From Mycobacterium sp. (GTDB taxonomy: Bacteria > Actinomycetota > Actinomycetes > Mycobacteriales > Mycobacteriaceae): a stretch of 34,292 bases of DNA. The notes beneath the pieces were generated by a model. That model was given only the letters and a program-made list of their open reading frames with translations. It ran no database searches and was not told the DNA's origin. This document shows positions 27,349 to 34,292 of the stretch, piece after piece. Position 1 is the stretch's first letter. Each line of letters begins with the position of its first letter. The position numbers and the translations under genes were made by a program. The stretch is from contig JARLGR010000184.1 in the NCBI GenBank assembly GCA_031292665.1, positions 1 to 34,292 on the forward strand, in the 5' to 3' direction.

Positions 27349-28245
27349 TCAGCCAGACGCCCATGACGGCCGGGCGACGATCACGGGTACCCGCACGCCG
27401 TGCAAGACCGCGTTACTCACCGAGCCCAGCAGCAAGCCCGTCAAACCACCCCGGCCGTGACTGCCCACGACGAGAAGCTGCGCGGATGCCGCCTTTTCGA
27501 CGAGCTGCCGCGCCGGCCGATCCCGCACGATCAGCCGGTGCACCGTCACGTCGGGATAGCGTTCTTCCCAGCCCGCAAGGCTTTCGGCAAGACTGCGCTG
27601 CGCTGACGCTTCCACCGACGACCAGTCCAGCTCAGGAATCTCGCTCGTCAACGCGATGTCACTCCATGCGTGCAGGGCCACCAAATCGACGCCGCGAAAA
27701 GACGCTTCGTCGAACGCGATCGCGGTCGCGAGCTCGGAAGCCGGCGACCCGTCGATGCCGACCAGAACCGGGCCGTCCTGCGCGTCCGGCAAACCGTCAT
27801 CATGGATGACGGCGACCGGGCAGCTCGCCTGCCGTACCACGGTGGAACTGACCGAACCGAGCACACCCCGCGCGAACAATCCCCGTCCAGCGGTGCCCAT
27901 GACGATCATCTCCGCCTCATCGGACATCTCGATCAGGGCGGCCGCCGGCGTCGAAAACACCAACTCCCGGCCGATGCTGACCTTCCGGTCAGTCGGCATG
28001 ACCTCTTCGGCCATTTTCATCGCATCCATGATGGCCTTCTTGCCTTCGTCCTCCAGCCTGACCGCCAGAGCCTCCGGGTAGGCGACCGGTGGCCAGGTCG
28101 CGGTGGGGGTTACCACGGCATGGACCACCGTCAGCGGCACGTTCCTCAACGCCGCATCACGGGCCGCCCATGACACGGCGGCATTCGATGCGGGCGAGCC
28201 GTCGACTGCGACGACGATGCCGCGTGGCTTAACGGGTGCTGGCAT
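27349..28245 (-). CDS. Universal stress protein, two tandem Usp domains (Rv2005c-like)
   Basis: The product has 298 residues with two Usp domains (about 8-150 and 155-295). ATP-binding-type motifs G-2x-G-9x-G appear as MGTAGRGLFARGVLGSVSS in domain one and GSHGRGGLTGLLLGSVSNAV in domain two. The protein reads close to the M. tuberculosis Rv2005c I remember (PLTVVHAV, ELVFSTP, RYPDV, RVPVIVAR). Rv2005c belongs to the DosR dormancy regulon, and a DosR-type box lies 53 bases upstream of this start. AGGGAG lies before the ATG. It is a cytoplasmic protein, probably induced by hypoxia or nitric oxide. Its stop is six bases from the monooxygenase remnant. Confidence 0.92.
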   Translation of the reverse strand: MPAPVKPRGIVVAVDGSPASNAAVSWAARDAALRNVPLTVVHAVVTPTATWPPVAYPEALAVRLEDEGKKAIMDAMKMAEEVMPTDRKVSIGRELVFSTPAAALIEMSDEAEMIVMGTAGRGLFARGVLGSVSSTVVRQASCPVAVIHDDGLPDAQDGPVLVGIDGSPASELATAIAFDEASFRGVDLVALHAWSDIALTSEIPELDWSSVEASAQRSLAESLAGWEERYPDVTVHRLIVRDRPARQLVEKAASAQLLVVGSHGRGGLTGLLLGSVSNAVLHGVRVPVIVARPSWASG

Positions 28246-28297
28246 TTCGTTCTCCCTTTGTCACACAGCGACGCTATGAACCAGGGAGACCTTCTGT

Positions 28298-28317
28298 CGC
28301 GGGGCTTTAGTCCCTAA
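28298..28317 (-). promoter_or_regulatory. DosR-type box upstream of the universal stress gene
   Basis: On the minus strand it reads TTAGGGACTAAAGCCCCGCG, about 16 of 20 matching the published DosR consensus TTSGGGACTWWAGTCCCSAA, with the GGGACTWWAG half intact. It lies 53 bases from the start codon, a usual DosR distance. Confidence 0.78.
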
Positions 28318-28382
28318 CCCTCGGGACGGAGGGCTTTCGGCGAAAGAGTTCGGACTGCGGTAACGGTGTGGTCACTCGTCAG

Positions 28383-28610
28383 TCATGAGCTGTACGTCCG
28401 TGTACAGCCACCGGCTAAACCCGGCGCCGTTGCGGTGGACGCCTCACCCGCCGAGAGCGGATCCTGGCCGAGCAATGCCGCCACGGTCCATACCGGGTCC
28501 TTGCCGATCGCTTCGGCGATCGTCGCCCAGTTCAATCCCCGTTTGACGCGGGCCGGCCTGATGACCTCAGCAAGGTCGTTCTTGCTCGATGCCGTAAATG
28601 CTTTTGCCAC
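28383..28610 (-). pseudogene. cynS: Cyanate hydratase, truncated after the N-terminal domain
   Basis: From GTG 28610 the 75-codon frame matches the N-terminal domain of mycobacterial cyanase: KNDLAEVIRPARVKRGLNWA, TIAEAIGKDPVWTVAALLGQ, DPLSAGEAS. After about residue 60 it runs into an unrelated tail ending CTRTYSS. The catalytic C-terminal domain (Arg, Glu and Ser of the decameric active site) is absent, so cyanate decomposition is not possible. An inverted repeat CTGTAC-N6-GTACAG (28390-28407) lies at the truncated end. The DosR box and stress gene are immediately beyond. It is a deletion remnant. Confidence 0.82.
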
Positions 28611-28805
28611 GGTCGACTTCCCGGTCCTAGCGCGTTCTCAAATTATTGCCCGCTGAAACGCAATCCGCCCCGTGAAGTGCGCTTCGTCCGGGGTAGGCGG
28701 CAGCGCGCCGATAGCTGCGCGATGGGGCGAATGCGGTCGTTCAGCTGGTTGTGGCCAAGACCTCAACCCTGGCGGCGGGTAAAAATCCCGCGGATCTTTT
28801 CGGCT

Positions 28806-29642
28806 TCAGGGCCCTACCGGCTGGGTCACGAAGTCGATCAGTTCTTCGACCCGGCTGATCAGCGCGGGCTCGAGATCGTTCCAGTCACGCACCCGGGAAC
28901 GGATTTGCCGCCAGGCCCGGGCGATGTCCGCCCGGCCGGCGTGCGGCAGGCCGAGCGCCTGGCACGCGCCGCGTTTCCACTCCACGTGCCGCGGTACCTC
29001 AGGCCAGGCCGCCAAACCGAGTCGCTGCGGCTGGACGGCCTGCCAGATGTCGACGTACGGGTGACCGACGACCAGAGTGTCGGGCCCACCCGGGCCCCGG
29101 CGCACCGCATCGGCGATCCGCGCCTCCTTTGATCCCGCCACGAGGTGGTCGACGAGCACGCCCAGCCGGCGCCCCGGCCCGGGTCCGAAGTCCGCCACGA
29201 TGCCCACGAGATCGTCGACGCCACCGAGGTGCTCGACGACCACACCCTCGATCCGCAGGTCCTCCCCCCACACCTGCGCGATGAGTTCGGCGTCGTGGCG
29301 GCCCTCGACGTAGATTCGGCTGGCACGCGCGACGCGGGCGCGGGCGCCCGGAACGGCGACCGAGCCGGACGCCGTCCTGCCCGCGGCAGCGGGTCGAGCG
29401 GGCCGCGGCGCGGTGAGGATGACGGGACGCCCTTCGAGGAGATATCCGGGCCCCAGCGGGAAACCACGCGTGCGGCCGTGCCGGTCTTCGAGGTCGATGC
29501 GGCCGTACTCGACGCGAACCACCGCGCCGACGTAGCCGGTCTCGGCGTCCTCGACGACCATCCCCAACTCCACCGGGCGCTCGGTCGAGCGGGGCTTGTG
29601 CCGACCCGCCGCCAGAACATCGGCTCCATAGCGATCCACCAC
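28806..29642 (-). CDS. DUF3097 family protein
   Basis: This is 278 residues and apparently intact. It starts MVDRYGADVLAAGRHKPRST and has the actinobacterial DUF3097 blocks GAVVRVEYGRIDLEDRHGR, TASGSVAVPGARARVARASR, IYVEGRHDAELIAQVWGEDL, GRRLGVLVDHLVAGSKEARI and VVGHPYVDIWQAV. The VEGRHDAELI and LVDHL segments resemble a TOPRIM-like fold, so a nucleic-acid role has some plausibility, but no function is established to my knowledge. It is a single-gene unit on the minus strand with about 215 bases of non-coding sequence before the DUF3349 gene. Confidence 0.85.
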   Translation of the reverse strand: MVDRYGADVLAAGRHKPRSTERPVELGMVVEDAETGYVGAVVRVEYGRIDLEDRHGRTRGFPLGPGYLLEGRPVILTAPRPARPAAAGRTASGSVAVPGARARVARASRIYVEGRHDAELIAQVWGEDLRIEGVVVEHLGGVDDLVGIVADFGPGPGRRLGVLVDHLVAGSKEARIADAVRRGPGGPDTLVVGHPYVDIWQAVQPQRLGLAAWPEVPRHVEWKRGACQALGLPHAGRADIARAWRQIRSRVRDWNDLEPALISRVEELIDFVTQPVGP

Positions 29643-29857
29643 CCGGCAATACTAGGGAGCCTTGCGCCCAAACCTCCTTACGGCACGCCTAGATCGGGAC
29701 CTTGATCGAGGAATCCGCTGCGGCTTTGCGCGACAACGATTGTAGAAATGTGCCTGCAACGCGTGGCGTTAACCAGCGGGTGACCGCGACGATGTTATCT
29801 TGTTACCTGCGGTGAGACTGCAGCTGGGCCGCAGCGCGGCGGTGAGCGAGGTGGAAG

Positions 29858-30145
29858 ATGGACCTGACCCAATGGGTTTCGAGCATTGTCGCCTTTGTGC
29901 GGGCGGGCTACCCCACAGGCATGCCGACGACCGGCCATGTCCCGGCGGCGGCCCTGTCCCGTCGACGCGTGTCCACCGACGAGATCACCACTGTCACAAC
30001 CCGACTGACCGCCGAACGACGTGGACCGATCAGCGCCACCGATGTCGGGGTCGCGATCACCCACATCACGGACGCGATGCCCTCCCCCGAAGACATCGCG
30101 CGTGTGCAACGTCGCCTTGACCGGCGGACCACTCCCACTGCTTAA
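29858..30145 (+). CDS. DUF3349 small helical protein
   Basis: The product has 95 residues. It shows the DUF3349 pattern WVSSIVAFVRAGYPTGMPTT, HVPAAALSRRRVSTDEITTV and DVGVAITHITDAMPSPEDIA, and resembles the M. tuberculosis Rv0543c family of compact helical proteins with unknown function. GAGGTGGAAG precedes the ATG. A TATCTT -10-like element lies near 29796. The stop TAA shares a TTAA palindrome with the stop of the convergent patatin gene. Confidence 0.85.
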   Translation: MDLTQWVSSIVAFVRAGYPTGMPTTGHVPAAALSRRRVSTDEITTVTTRLTAERRGPISATDVGVAITHITDAMPSPEDIARVQRRLDRRTTPTA

Positions 30146-31119
30146 GAGGACGGCTTGACCGGGCCGCCGCAGGCCGCCAGGAAGGCCGCGTAATCCCACG
30201 TCTTCAAAAAGTCCCGGCCCGCCCGCAATCCGCTTTGGTAGAGCGCCTCTCGCTGCTCGGCGGTGATGTCGAAATCGATCGGGCTGACCCCGTCGGCGGG
30301 CACGAAGATGGTGCGTCGCACCGTGCACGGGTCGTCGATGTAGGCGTTGTCCTGATTGCTGAGCAACGTCTCAATCGCGGCGATCCCCAAGGACACCGGC
30401 CCATGAACCGGGTGGGTTGGCGGGATGCCGGGACGCGCCGACAACCGGATGCCGAACGTCGGCCAGCTGGGCCGGCCATCGGTCCGGTCGAACAGCTCCA
30501 CGGGAAAGTCCGACAGCAGTCCGCCGTCGACCCACGTCGCACCACCCACCCGAATGGGCTCGAACACATAGGGAATCGCCGCCGAGGCGTGCACCGCGCG
30601 TGCCACCGGGAAGCCGTCCGGGTCAATGCCGTAGGAGGGCAGATCCCACGGGATGCGGACCAGGCGGCGCCGCGACAGGTCGCTGGCCGTCACGACCAGC
30701 GACCAGGCAAACTGTTCGGGCTCTTCGCCGGTGCGCAAATCGCCGAACGTGCGCACGCCCAGATCACCGAGCAGACCGGCGAGCAGCCGTTCGAGGTAGG
30801 CCCCGCGATAGACACCGTCGGACACAATCAAGGAGAGGCCCCCGCCGATCAACGGCACTCGCCCAATCAGGCTGCGATCGAGGAACTTCCGGTAGTCGAT
30901 CGTGCGCATCACCTCGGCGAGCCGCGTCAAGGGTTCACCGGCGACCTGCAGCGCGGCCACCAGCGACGCGACGATCGCGCCCGCGCTGGTCCCCGCGACC
31001 CGGGGGAAGCGGTAGCCGGCCCCGGCCAGGGCATCCACCGCGCCGACCAGCCCGATCCCGCGGACGCCACCGCCCTCGCAGACCAGGTCGACACGCGCCG
31101 TGTTCACGGCCGACACCAT
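30142..31119 (-). CDS. Patatin-like phospholipase (Rv2037c-like)
   Basis: The product has 325 residues from ATG 31119 (GTG 31146 adds nine). Patatin catalytic features are all present: oxyanion loop EGGGVRGIG, nucleophile Ser45 in AGTSAGAIVA, and Asp198 in WVDGGLLSDFP. Patatins are Ser-Asp dyad lipid acyl hydrolases. VHASAAIPYVFEPI is also conserved. It lies next to the sugar ABC importer genes in the order seen for M. tuberculosis Rv2037c. The gap to the ATPase stop is 57 bases, so it may be the last gene of that operon. Membrane lipid or storage-lipid hydrolysis is likely. Confidence 0.9.
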   Translation of the reverse strand: MVSAVNTARVDLVCEGGGVRGIGLVGAVDALAGAGYRFPRVAGTSAGAIVASLVAALQVAGEPLTRLAEVMRTIDYRKFLDRSLIGRVPLIGGGLSLIVSDGVYRGAYLERLLAGLLGDLGVRTFGDLRTGEEPEQFAWSLVVTASDLSRRRLVRIPWDLPSYGIDPDGFPVARAVHASAAIPYVFEPIRVGGATWVDGGLLSDFPVELFDRTDGRPSWPTFGIRLSARPGIPPTHPVHGPVSLGIAAIETLLSNQDNAYIDDPCTVRRTIFVPADGVSPIDFDITAEQREALYQSGLRAGRDFLKTWDYAAFLAACGGPVKPSS

Positions 31120-31176
31120 AGCCGGATCGGCGGCCTGCGGGTACACGGCACGCCCAAGGCAGCACTCAACCGATAC

Positions 31177-32247
31177 CTAAGAAATTCGGCGCCCATCGGC
31201 GCCAAAGAAATGGAGGTGTCCGGGCTCTGGGTGCAGCCGCACCCGGCTGCCCTTGTCCGGTGGGTGACGCCCGTCGGTGCGCGCAACGACGGGCTGATCG
31301 ATTACCTTGCCCGATCCGGTGATTCGGCCGTAAAGATAGGCGTCCGCCCCCAACTCCTCGACGACGTCCACTTCCATCTCGACGCCCATGCCGCCCAGTT
31401 CTAAATGCTCGGGACGGACCCCGACGACGACCTCGCGCCCCGAGTCGGCGATCTCACGCGGTAGCGGGATCAACCAATCCCCCAGCGACACCGCCGAGTC
31501 CACGACGGGCAGGGTGAACAGGTTCATCGCCGGTGACCCGATGAATCCCGCGACGAACACGTTGCCGGGGTTTCGGTACAGCTCGCGGGGCGGAGCGAAC
31601 TGCTGCAGCACTCCGTCGCAGAGCACGGCGACGCGGTCCCCCATGGTCATCGCCTCGACCTGGTCGTGGGTGACATAGACGGTGGTGGTTTCGAGCCGCC
31701 GCTGCAGCGCGGCGATCTGGTTGCGGGTTTGCACCCGCAGCTTCGCGTCGAGGTTGGACAGCGGCTCATCCATCAAGAACACCTGTGGGCGCCGCACGAT
31801 CGCACGCCCCATCGCCACCCGCTGGCGCTGCCCACCGGAGAGGTCTTTGGGCTTGCGATCCACATAGGGCTGCAAATCGAGCAGTTTCGCCGCGGCCAGG
31901 ACCCGATCGCGGATCTCGGCCTTCGGCATTCGGGCGATCTTCAACGCGAAGCCCATGTTCTGCGCCACCGTCATGTGCGGGTAGAGCGCATAGTTCTGAA
32001 AGACCATCGCGACGTCACGGTCCTTGGGATCGACGTCGGTGACGTCGCGATCACCGATCCGGATCCGGCCCGAGTCCACGGGCTCCAGCCCGGCCACCAT
32101 CCGCAGCGAGGTCGTCTTGCCGCATCCGGACGGTCCGACCAAGACCACGAACTCGCCATCGCCGACGACCAGGTCGAGGCAGTCCAGGGCCGGTCTCTCC
32201 GCTCCCGGGTAGCGCCGGGTCGCCTTCTCGAAACTCACCGAAGCCAT
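31177..32247 (-). CDS. Sugar ABC importer ATPase (UgpC/SugC type, Rv2038c-like)
   Basis: The product has 356 residues from ATG 32247. Walker A GPSGCGKTT (38-46), Q-loop VFQNYALYPHM (82-92), signature LSGGQ (136-140), Walker B FLMDEP (Asp160, Glu161) and the switch His194 (VTHDQVEAM) are intact. The C-terminal roughly 120 residues form the MalK-type regulatory/TOBE domain (GFIGSPAMN, VVVGVRPEHLEL). It energises the two permeases encoded just upstream. The start is next to the permease stop at 32250, so it is coupled. The order matches M. tuberculosis Rv2038c-Rv2041c. Confidence 0.94.
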   Translation of the reverse strand: MASVSFEKATRRYPGAERPALDCLDLVVGDGEFVVLVGPSGCGKTTSLRMVAGLEPVDSGRIRIGDRDVTDVDPKDRDVAMVFQNYALYPHMTVAQNMGFALKIARMPKAEIRDRVLAAAKLLDLQPYVDRKPKDLSGGQRQRVAMGRAIVRRPQVFLMDEPLSNLDAKLRVQTRNQIAALQRRLETTTVYVTHDQVEAMTMGDRVAVLCDGVLQQFAPPRELYRNPGNVFVAGFIGSPAMNLFTLPVVDSAVSLGDWLIPLPREIADSGREVVVGVRPEHLELGGMGVEMEVDVVEELGADAYLYGRITGSGKVIDQPVVARTDGRHPPDKGSRVRLHPEPGHLHFFGADGRRIS

Positions 32248-32249
32248 GG

Positions 32250-33092
32250 CTACCCGCCAAGCCCGGTGACGGCGATGCCGCGCACAAAGGAACGTTGCGC
32301 GATGGCATAGATGATGACCAGCGGCAGCATGATCAGCATCGAGGTCGCCATGATGATCGGCCACCTGGCCACGTATTCGCCGCGCAGCCGGACCAGGCCC
32401 AGCGTCAGCGTCGCCAGGCTGTTGCGCTGGATCATCAGCAGTGGCCACAGGAAGTCGTTCCACACGTTGACCCAGGTGAGCACGGCGAGCACCATCACCG
32501 CCGGCCGGGCGTGGGGCAACAGGATCCGCCAAAAGATCTGCCAGGGCGTGCAGCCGTCCAGGATCGCCGCCTCCTCCAGATCGGTAGGGAGCGTTCGGAA
32601 GAACTGCCGCATCAGATAGGTGCCGAAGGCGCTGCCGAACAAGCCCGGCACGATCATCGCCCACGGTGTGTCGACCCACCCCACCGCGCGCATCAGAATG
32701 AACTGCGGGATCACCGTCACCGTCAGCGGCACCATCAACGTGCCCAGGTACAAGACGAAAAGCGCGTCGCGGCCGCGAAAGTGCAGTCGCGCAAAGGCGT
32801 ATCCGGCCAGTGAGCAGAAGAACACCTGTCCCGCCGTGACGCATCCCGCGTAAAGCACGGTGTTGAAGAACATCCGCCAGAACGGCATCAGCGCGAATAC
32901 CTCGGTGTAGTTCGACCAGCGGGGGTGGGCCGGAAACAGCGTCGGCTCGCTGATCTCGCCCTCCCCCTTCAGCGAACCCGACATCGCCCATGCGATCGGG
33001 AACAGCCAGACCCACGCGACGGTGATCAGCGCCGCGTAGAGGACAACGGCGCGAAAAACCTTGCGTGTGAACACCTGCTCACTTAAGCCCAC
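32250..33092 (-). CDS. Sugar ABC importer permease (MalG type, Rv2039c-like)
   Basis: The product has 280 residues with six membrane helices. The EAA loop that docks to the ATPase is DLEEAAILDGCTPWQIFWRI then LLP (about residues 170-192). The N-terminal VWLFPIAWAMSGSLK is typical of the second permease of CUT1 carbohydrate importers. It overlaps the other permease gene by 14 bases and ends three bases before the ATPase start. Confidence 0.94.
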   Translation of the reverse strand: MGLSEQVFTRKVFRAVVLYAALITVAWVWLFPIAWAMSGSLKGEGEISEPTLFPAHPRWSNYTEVFALMPFWRMFFNTVLYAGCVTAGQVFFCSLAGYAFARLHFRGRDALFVLYLGTLMVPLTVTVIPQFILMRAVGWVDTPWAMIVPGLFGSAFGTYLMRQFFRTLPTDLEEAAILDGCTPWQIFWRILLPHARPAVMVLAVLTWVNVWNDFLWPLLMIQRNSLATLTLGLVRLRGEYVARWPIIMATSMLIMLPLVIIYAIAQRSFVRGIAVTGLGG

Positions 33093-34017
33093 GTGAAGTC
33101 TCCCAAGAACGCCGATGCGTCAGCCGCAACTGGACCACGGTCAACACCAACAAGACGGCGAACATCACCCAGGCCAATGCGGACGCGTAACCGAACTCCA
33201 GAAACGAAAACGCGTGCTGGAACAGCATGATGCCCAAGACGTAGGTGGCGCTCTCCGGCCCGCCGTTGGCGCCGTTGAGGACGTACACCAGGTCGAAAGC
33301 CTGGAACGCATGGATGACCGAGATGACCACCACGAACGAGATCGCGCCGCGGATCAACGGCACGGTTATAGACACGAACTGGCGCACCTCGCCGGCGCCG
33401 TCGATGCGCGCCGCTTCGTACACGGTTTCGGGAACCCCTTGCATCGCGGCCAACAACACGACGGTGGCGAACGGGATGCTCCGCCACACGCTGACCAGGC
33501 ACAGCGAGGCCATGGCCCACCTCGGCTCGATCAGCCACGGAACCGGGCCGATCCCCACCCAGCCGAGCATGATGTTGAGCAGGCCGTTGTCGGTGTTGAA
33601 AACGAACTGCCAGACTACGGCCATCACCACCGACGAAATGGCGAGCGGCAGAAACACAATCGTTCGGAACACGCCGATGCCCTTGATTTTCCGGTTCAGC
33701 ATTCCGGCGACGACGAGGCTGACCAGGACTGTCGGGACCACCGTCCCGACGGTGTAGATGACGGTATTGCGGATCGCGATGACAAACAGCGGATCGGACG
33801 TGAGGAGCTCGCCGAAGTTCCTGAACCCCACGAACTTCGGTGGCCGGAACACGTCCCAATCCTGGAAACTCATATACAGCGAGAAACCGAGGGGGAACAG
33901 CATGAAGACCATGACCGCGGCCAGGTTTGGTGCGACGAACAACCGGCCGGCGCGCGCTCGCCGACGGGACAGGCCGGAGCCGACCGGCGCGGACGCGGGG
34001 ACGTCGACCGATGTCAT
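33079..34017 (-). CDS. Sugar ABC importer permease (MalF/UgpA type, Rv2040c-like)
   Basis: The product has 312 residues from ATG 34017, which overlaps the stop of the binding-protein gene (ATGA). There are six helices, and the EAA loop is VYEAARIDGAGEVRQFVSIT then VPL. The N-terminal RRRARAGRLFVAPNLAAVMV and FPLGFSLYMSFQDWDVF are typical of UgpA-like subunits. It forms the membrane heterodimer with the next permease. A longer open frame upstream to 34134 is antisense-free but lies inside the binding-protein gene and is not used. Confidence 0.94.
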   Translation of the reverse strand: MTSVDVPASAPVGSGLSRRRARAGRLFVAPNLAAVMVFMLFPLGFSLYMSFQDWDVFRPPKFVGFRNFGELLTSDPLFVIAIRNTVIYTVGTVVPTVLVSLVVAGMLNRKIKGIGVFRTIVFLPLAISSVVMAVVWQFVFNTDNGLLNIMLGWVGIGPVPWLIEPRWAMASLCLVSVWRSIPFATVVLLAAMQGVPETVYEAARIDGAGEVRQFVSITVPLIRGAISFVVVISVIHAFQAFDLVYVLNGANGGPESATYVLGIMLFQHAFSFLEFGYASALAWVMFAVLLVLTVVQLRLTHRRSWETSRGLK

Positions 34018-34292
34018 TTGCTCCTCACCACTTCGTCGACGGCGTGCGCCAGCCCGGTCAGCGACGTCGCGGGCCGGGTTCCCCGCAGCACCGGCCCGAA
34101 ATTGCGGTCCATCAGGGCGTTGACCTTTTCCCACGCCGGCGTGATCGGGAGCCCCTCGGAATGGGCCGGCCCCTCGGTGAGGACGGCGAGGCTGGCGATG
34201 TCGCGGTGCGCCTGCGCGAATCCGTTCGAGGTGAGCGCGGACCGCAGCACCGGCACGAACAGGCTTGATTCACCGACCAGAGCCTGGCCGAC
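34014..34292 (-). CDS. Extracellular sugar-binding lipoprotein, C-terminal part (Rv2041c-like)
   Basis: Only the last 92 codons lie in the window. They read SLFVPVLRSALTSNGFAQAH, GLPITPAWEKVNALMDRNFG and TSLTGLAHAVDEVVRS, the usual helical end of a family 1 solute-binding protein. It is the first known gene of this importer operon and should carry a lipoprotein signal outside the window. In M. tuberculosis, Rv2041c is the corresponding sugar-binding protein. Confidence 0.85.
   Translation of the reverse strand, partial: VGQALVGESSLFVPVLRSALTSNGFAQAHRDIASLAVLTEGPAHSEGLPITPAWEKVNALMDRNFGPVLRGTRPATSLTGLAHAVDEVVRSK

Noticed and set aside
28318-28345. Second DosR box beside the first (CTCGGGACGGAGGGC)
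   Set aside because: Only the GGGAC half matches; the WWAG centre is missing.

Overview
The window looks like chromosomal DNA from a slow-growing Mycobacterium other than M. tuberculosis. The GC is high and third codon positions are strongly G/C. It carries an mmpS-mmpL pair, a full yrbE-mce operon, a FabG3 (Rv2002)-like steroid dehydrogenase, a Rv2005c-like universal stress protein behind a DosR-type box, and a right end that follows the M. tuberculosis order Rv2037c-Rv2041c. Species cannot be fixed from the sequence alone. I found no tRNA, rRNA, CRISPR array or insertion sequence.

Layout. (1) 1-2656: a frameshifted 2OG-Fe(II) oxygenase (-), an HSL-type esterase (+) and a TetR regulator (+). 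(2) 2676-6267: an mmpS-mmpL export pair preceded by an operator array that is nearly duplicated in front of the tetR gene. (3) 6346-9017 (-): hchA, a hotdog-like protein and fabG3, a redox/lipid run. (4) 9439-13828: a SnoaL-like protein coupled to an NAD-dependent epimerase, a convergent aldo/keto reductase, an acyltransferase-3 membrane protein and a small orphan gene. (5) 13857-24994: a TetR gene and a complete eight-gene mce operon (yrbEA, yrbEB, mceA-F). CCGTACGG sites lie in both promoters, so the regulator probably controls itself and the importer. (6) 25117-28610: a protein of three Phd/YefM-like domains without a visible toxin, then a patch of gene remnants. These are an amidohydrolase tail, a VOC dioxygenase with missing parts, an intact FAH-family hydrolase, a flavin monooxygenase reduced to its two ends, and a truncated cyanase. 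A dormancy-type stress gene sits among them. (7) 28806-34292: DUF3097, DUF3349 and patatin proteins, then a sugar ABC importer (ATPase, two permeases, partial binding protein).

How the genes work together. MmpS/MmpL form one envelope export unit under the adjacent TetR. YrbE/Mce proteins form one lipid importer under the second TetR. The ABC genes form one carbohydrate importer. The decayed genes at 25.8-28.6 kb probably once belonged to an aromatic (mhp/meta-cleavage-like) catabolic cluster that has lost most of its coding sequence through internal deletions.

The most notable items are the exact 9-bp-period TGCA arrays flanking the first tetR gene, the CCGTACGG circuit predicted for the mce operon, the triple-antitoxin-domain protein, and the cluster of deletion scars.
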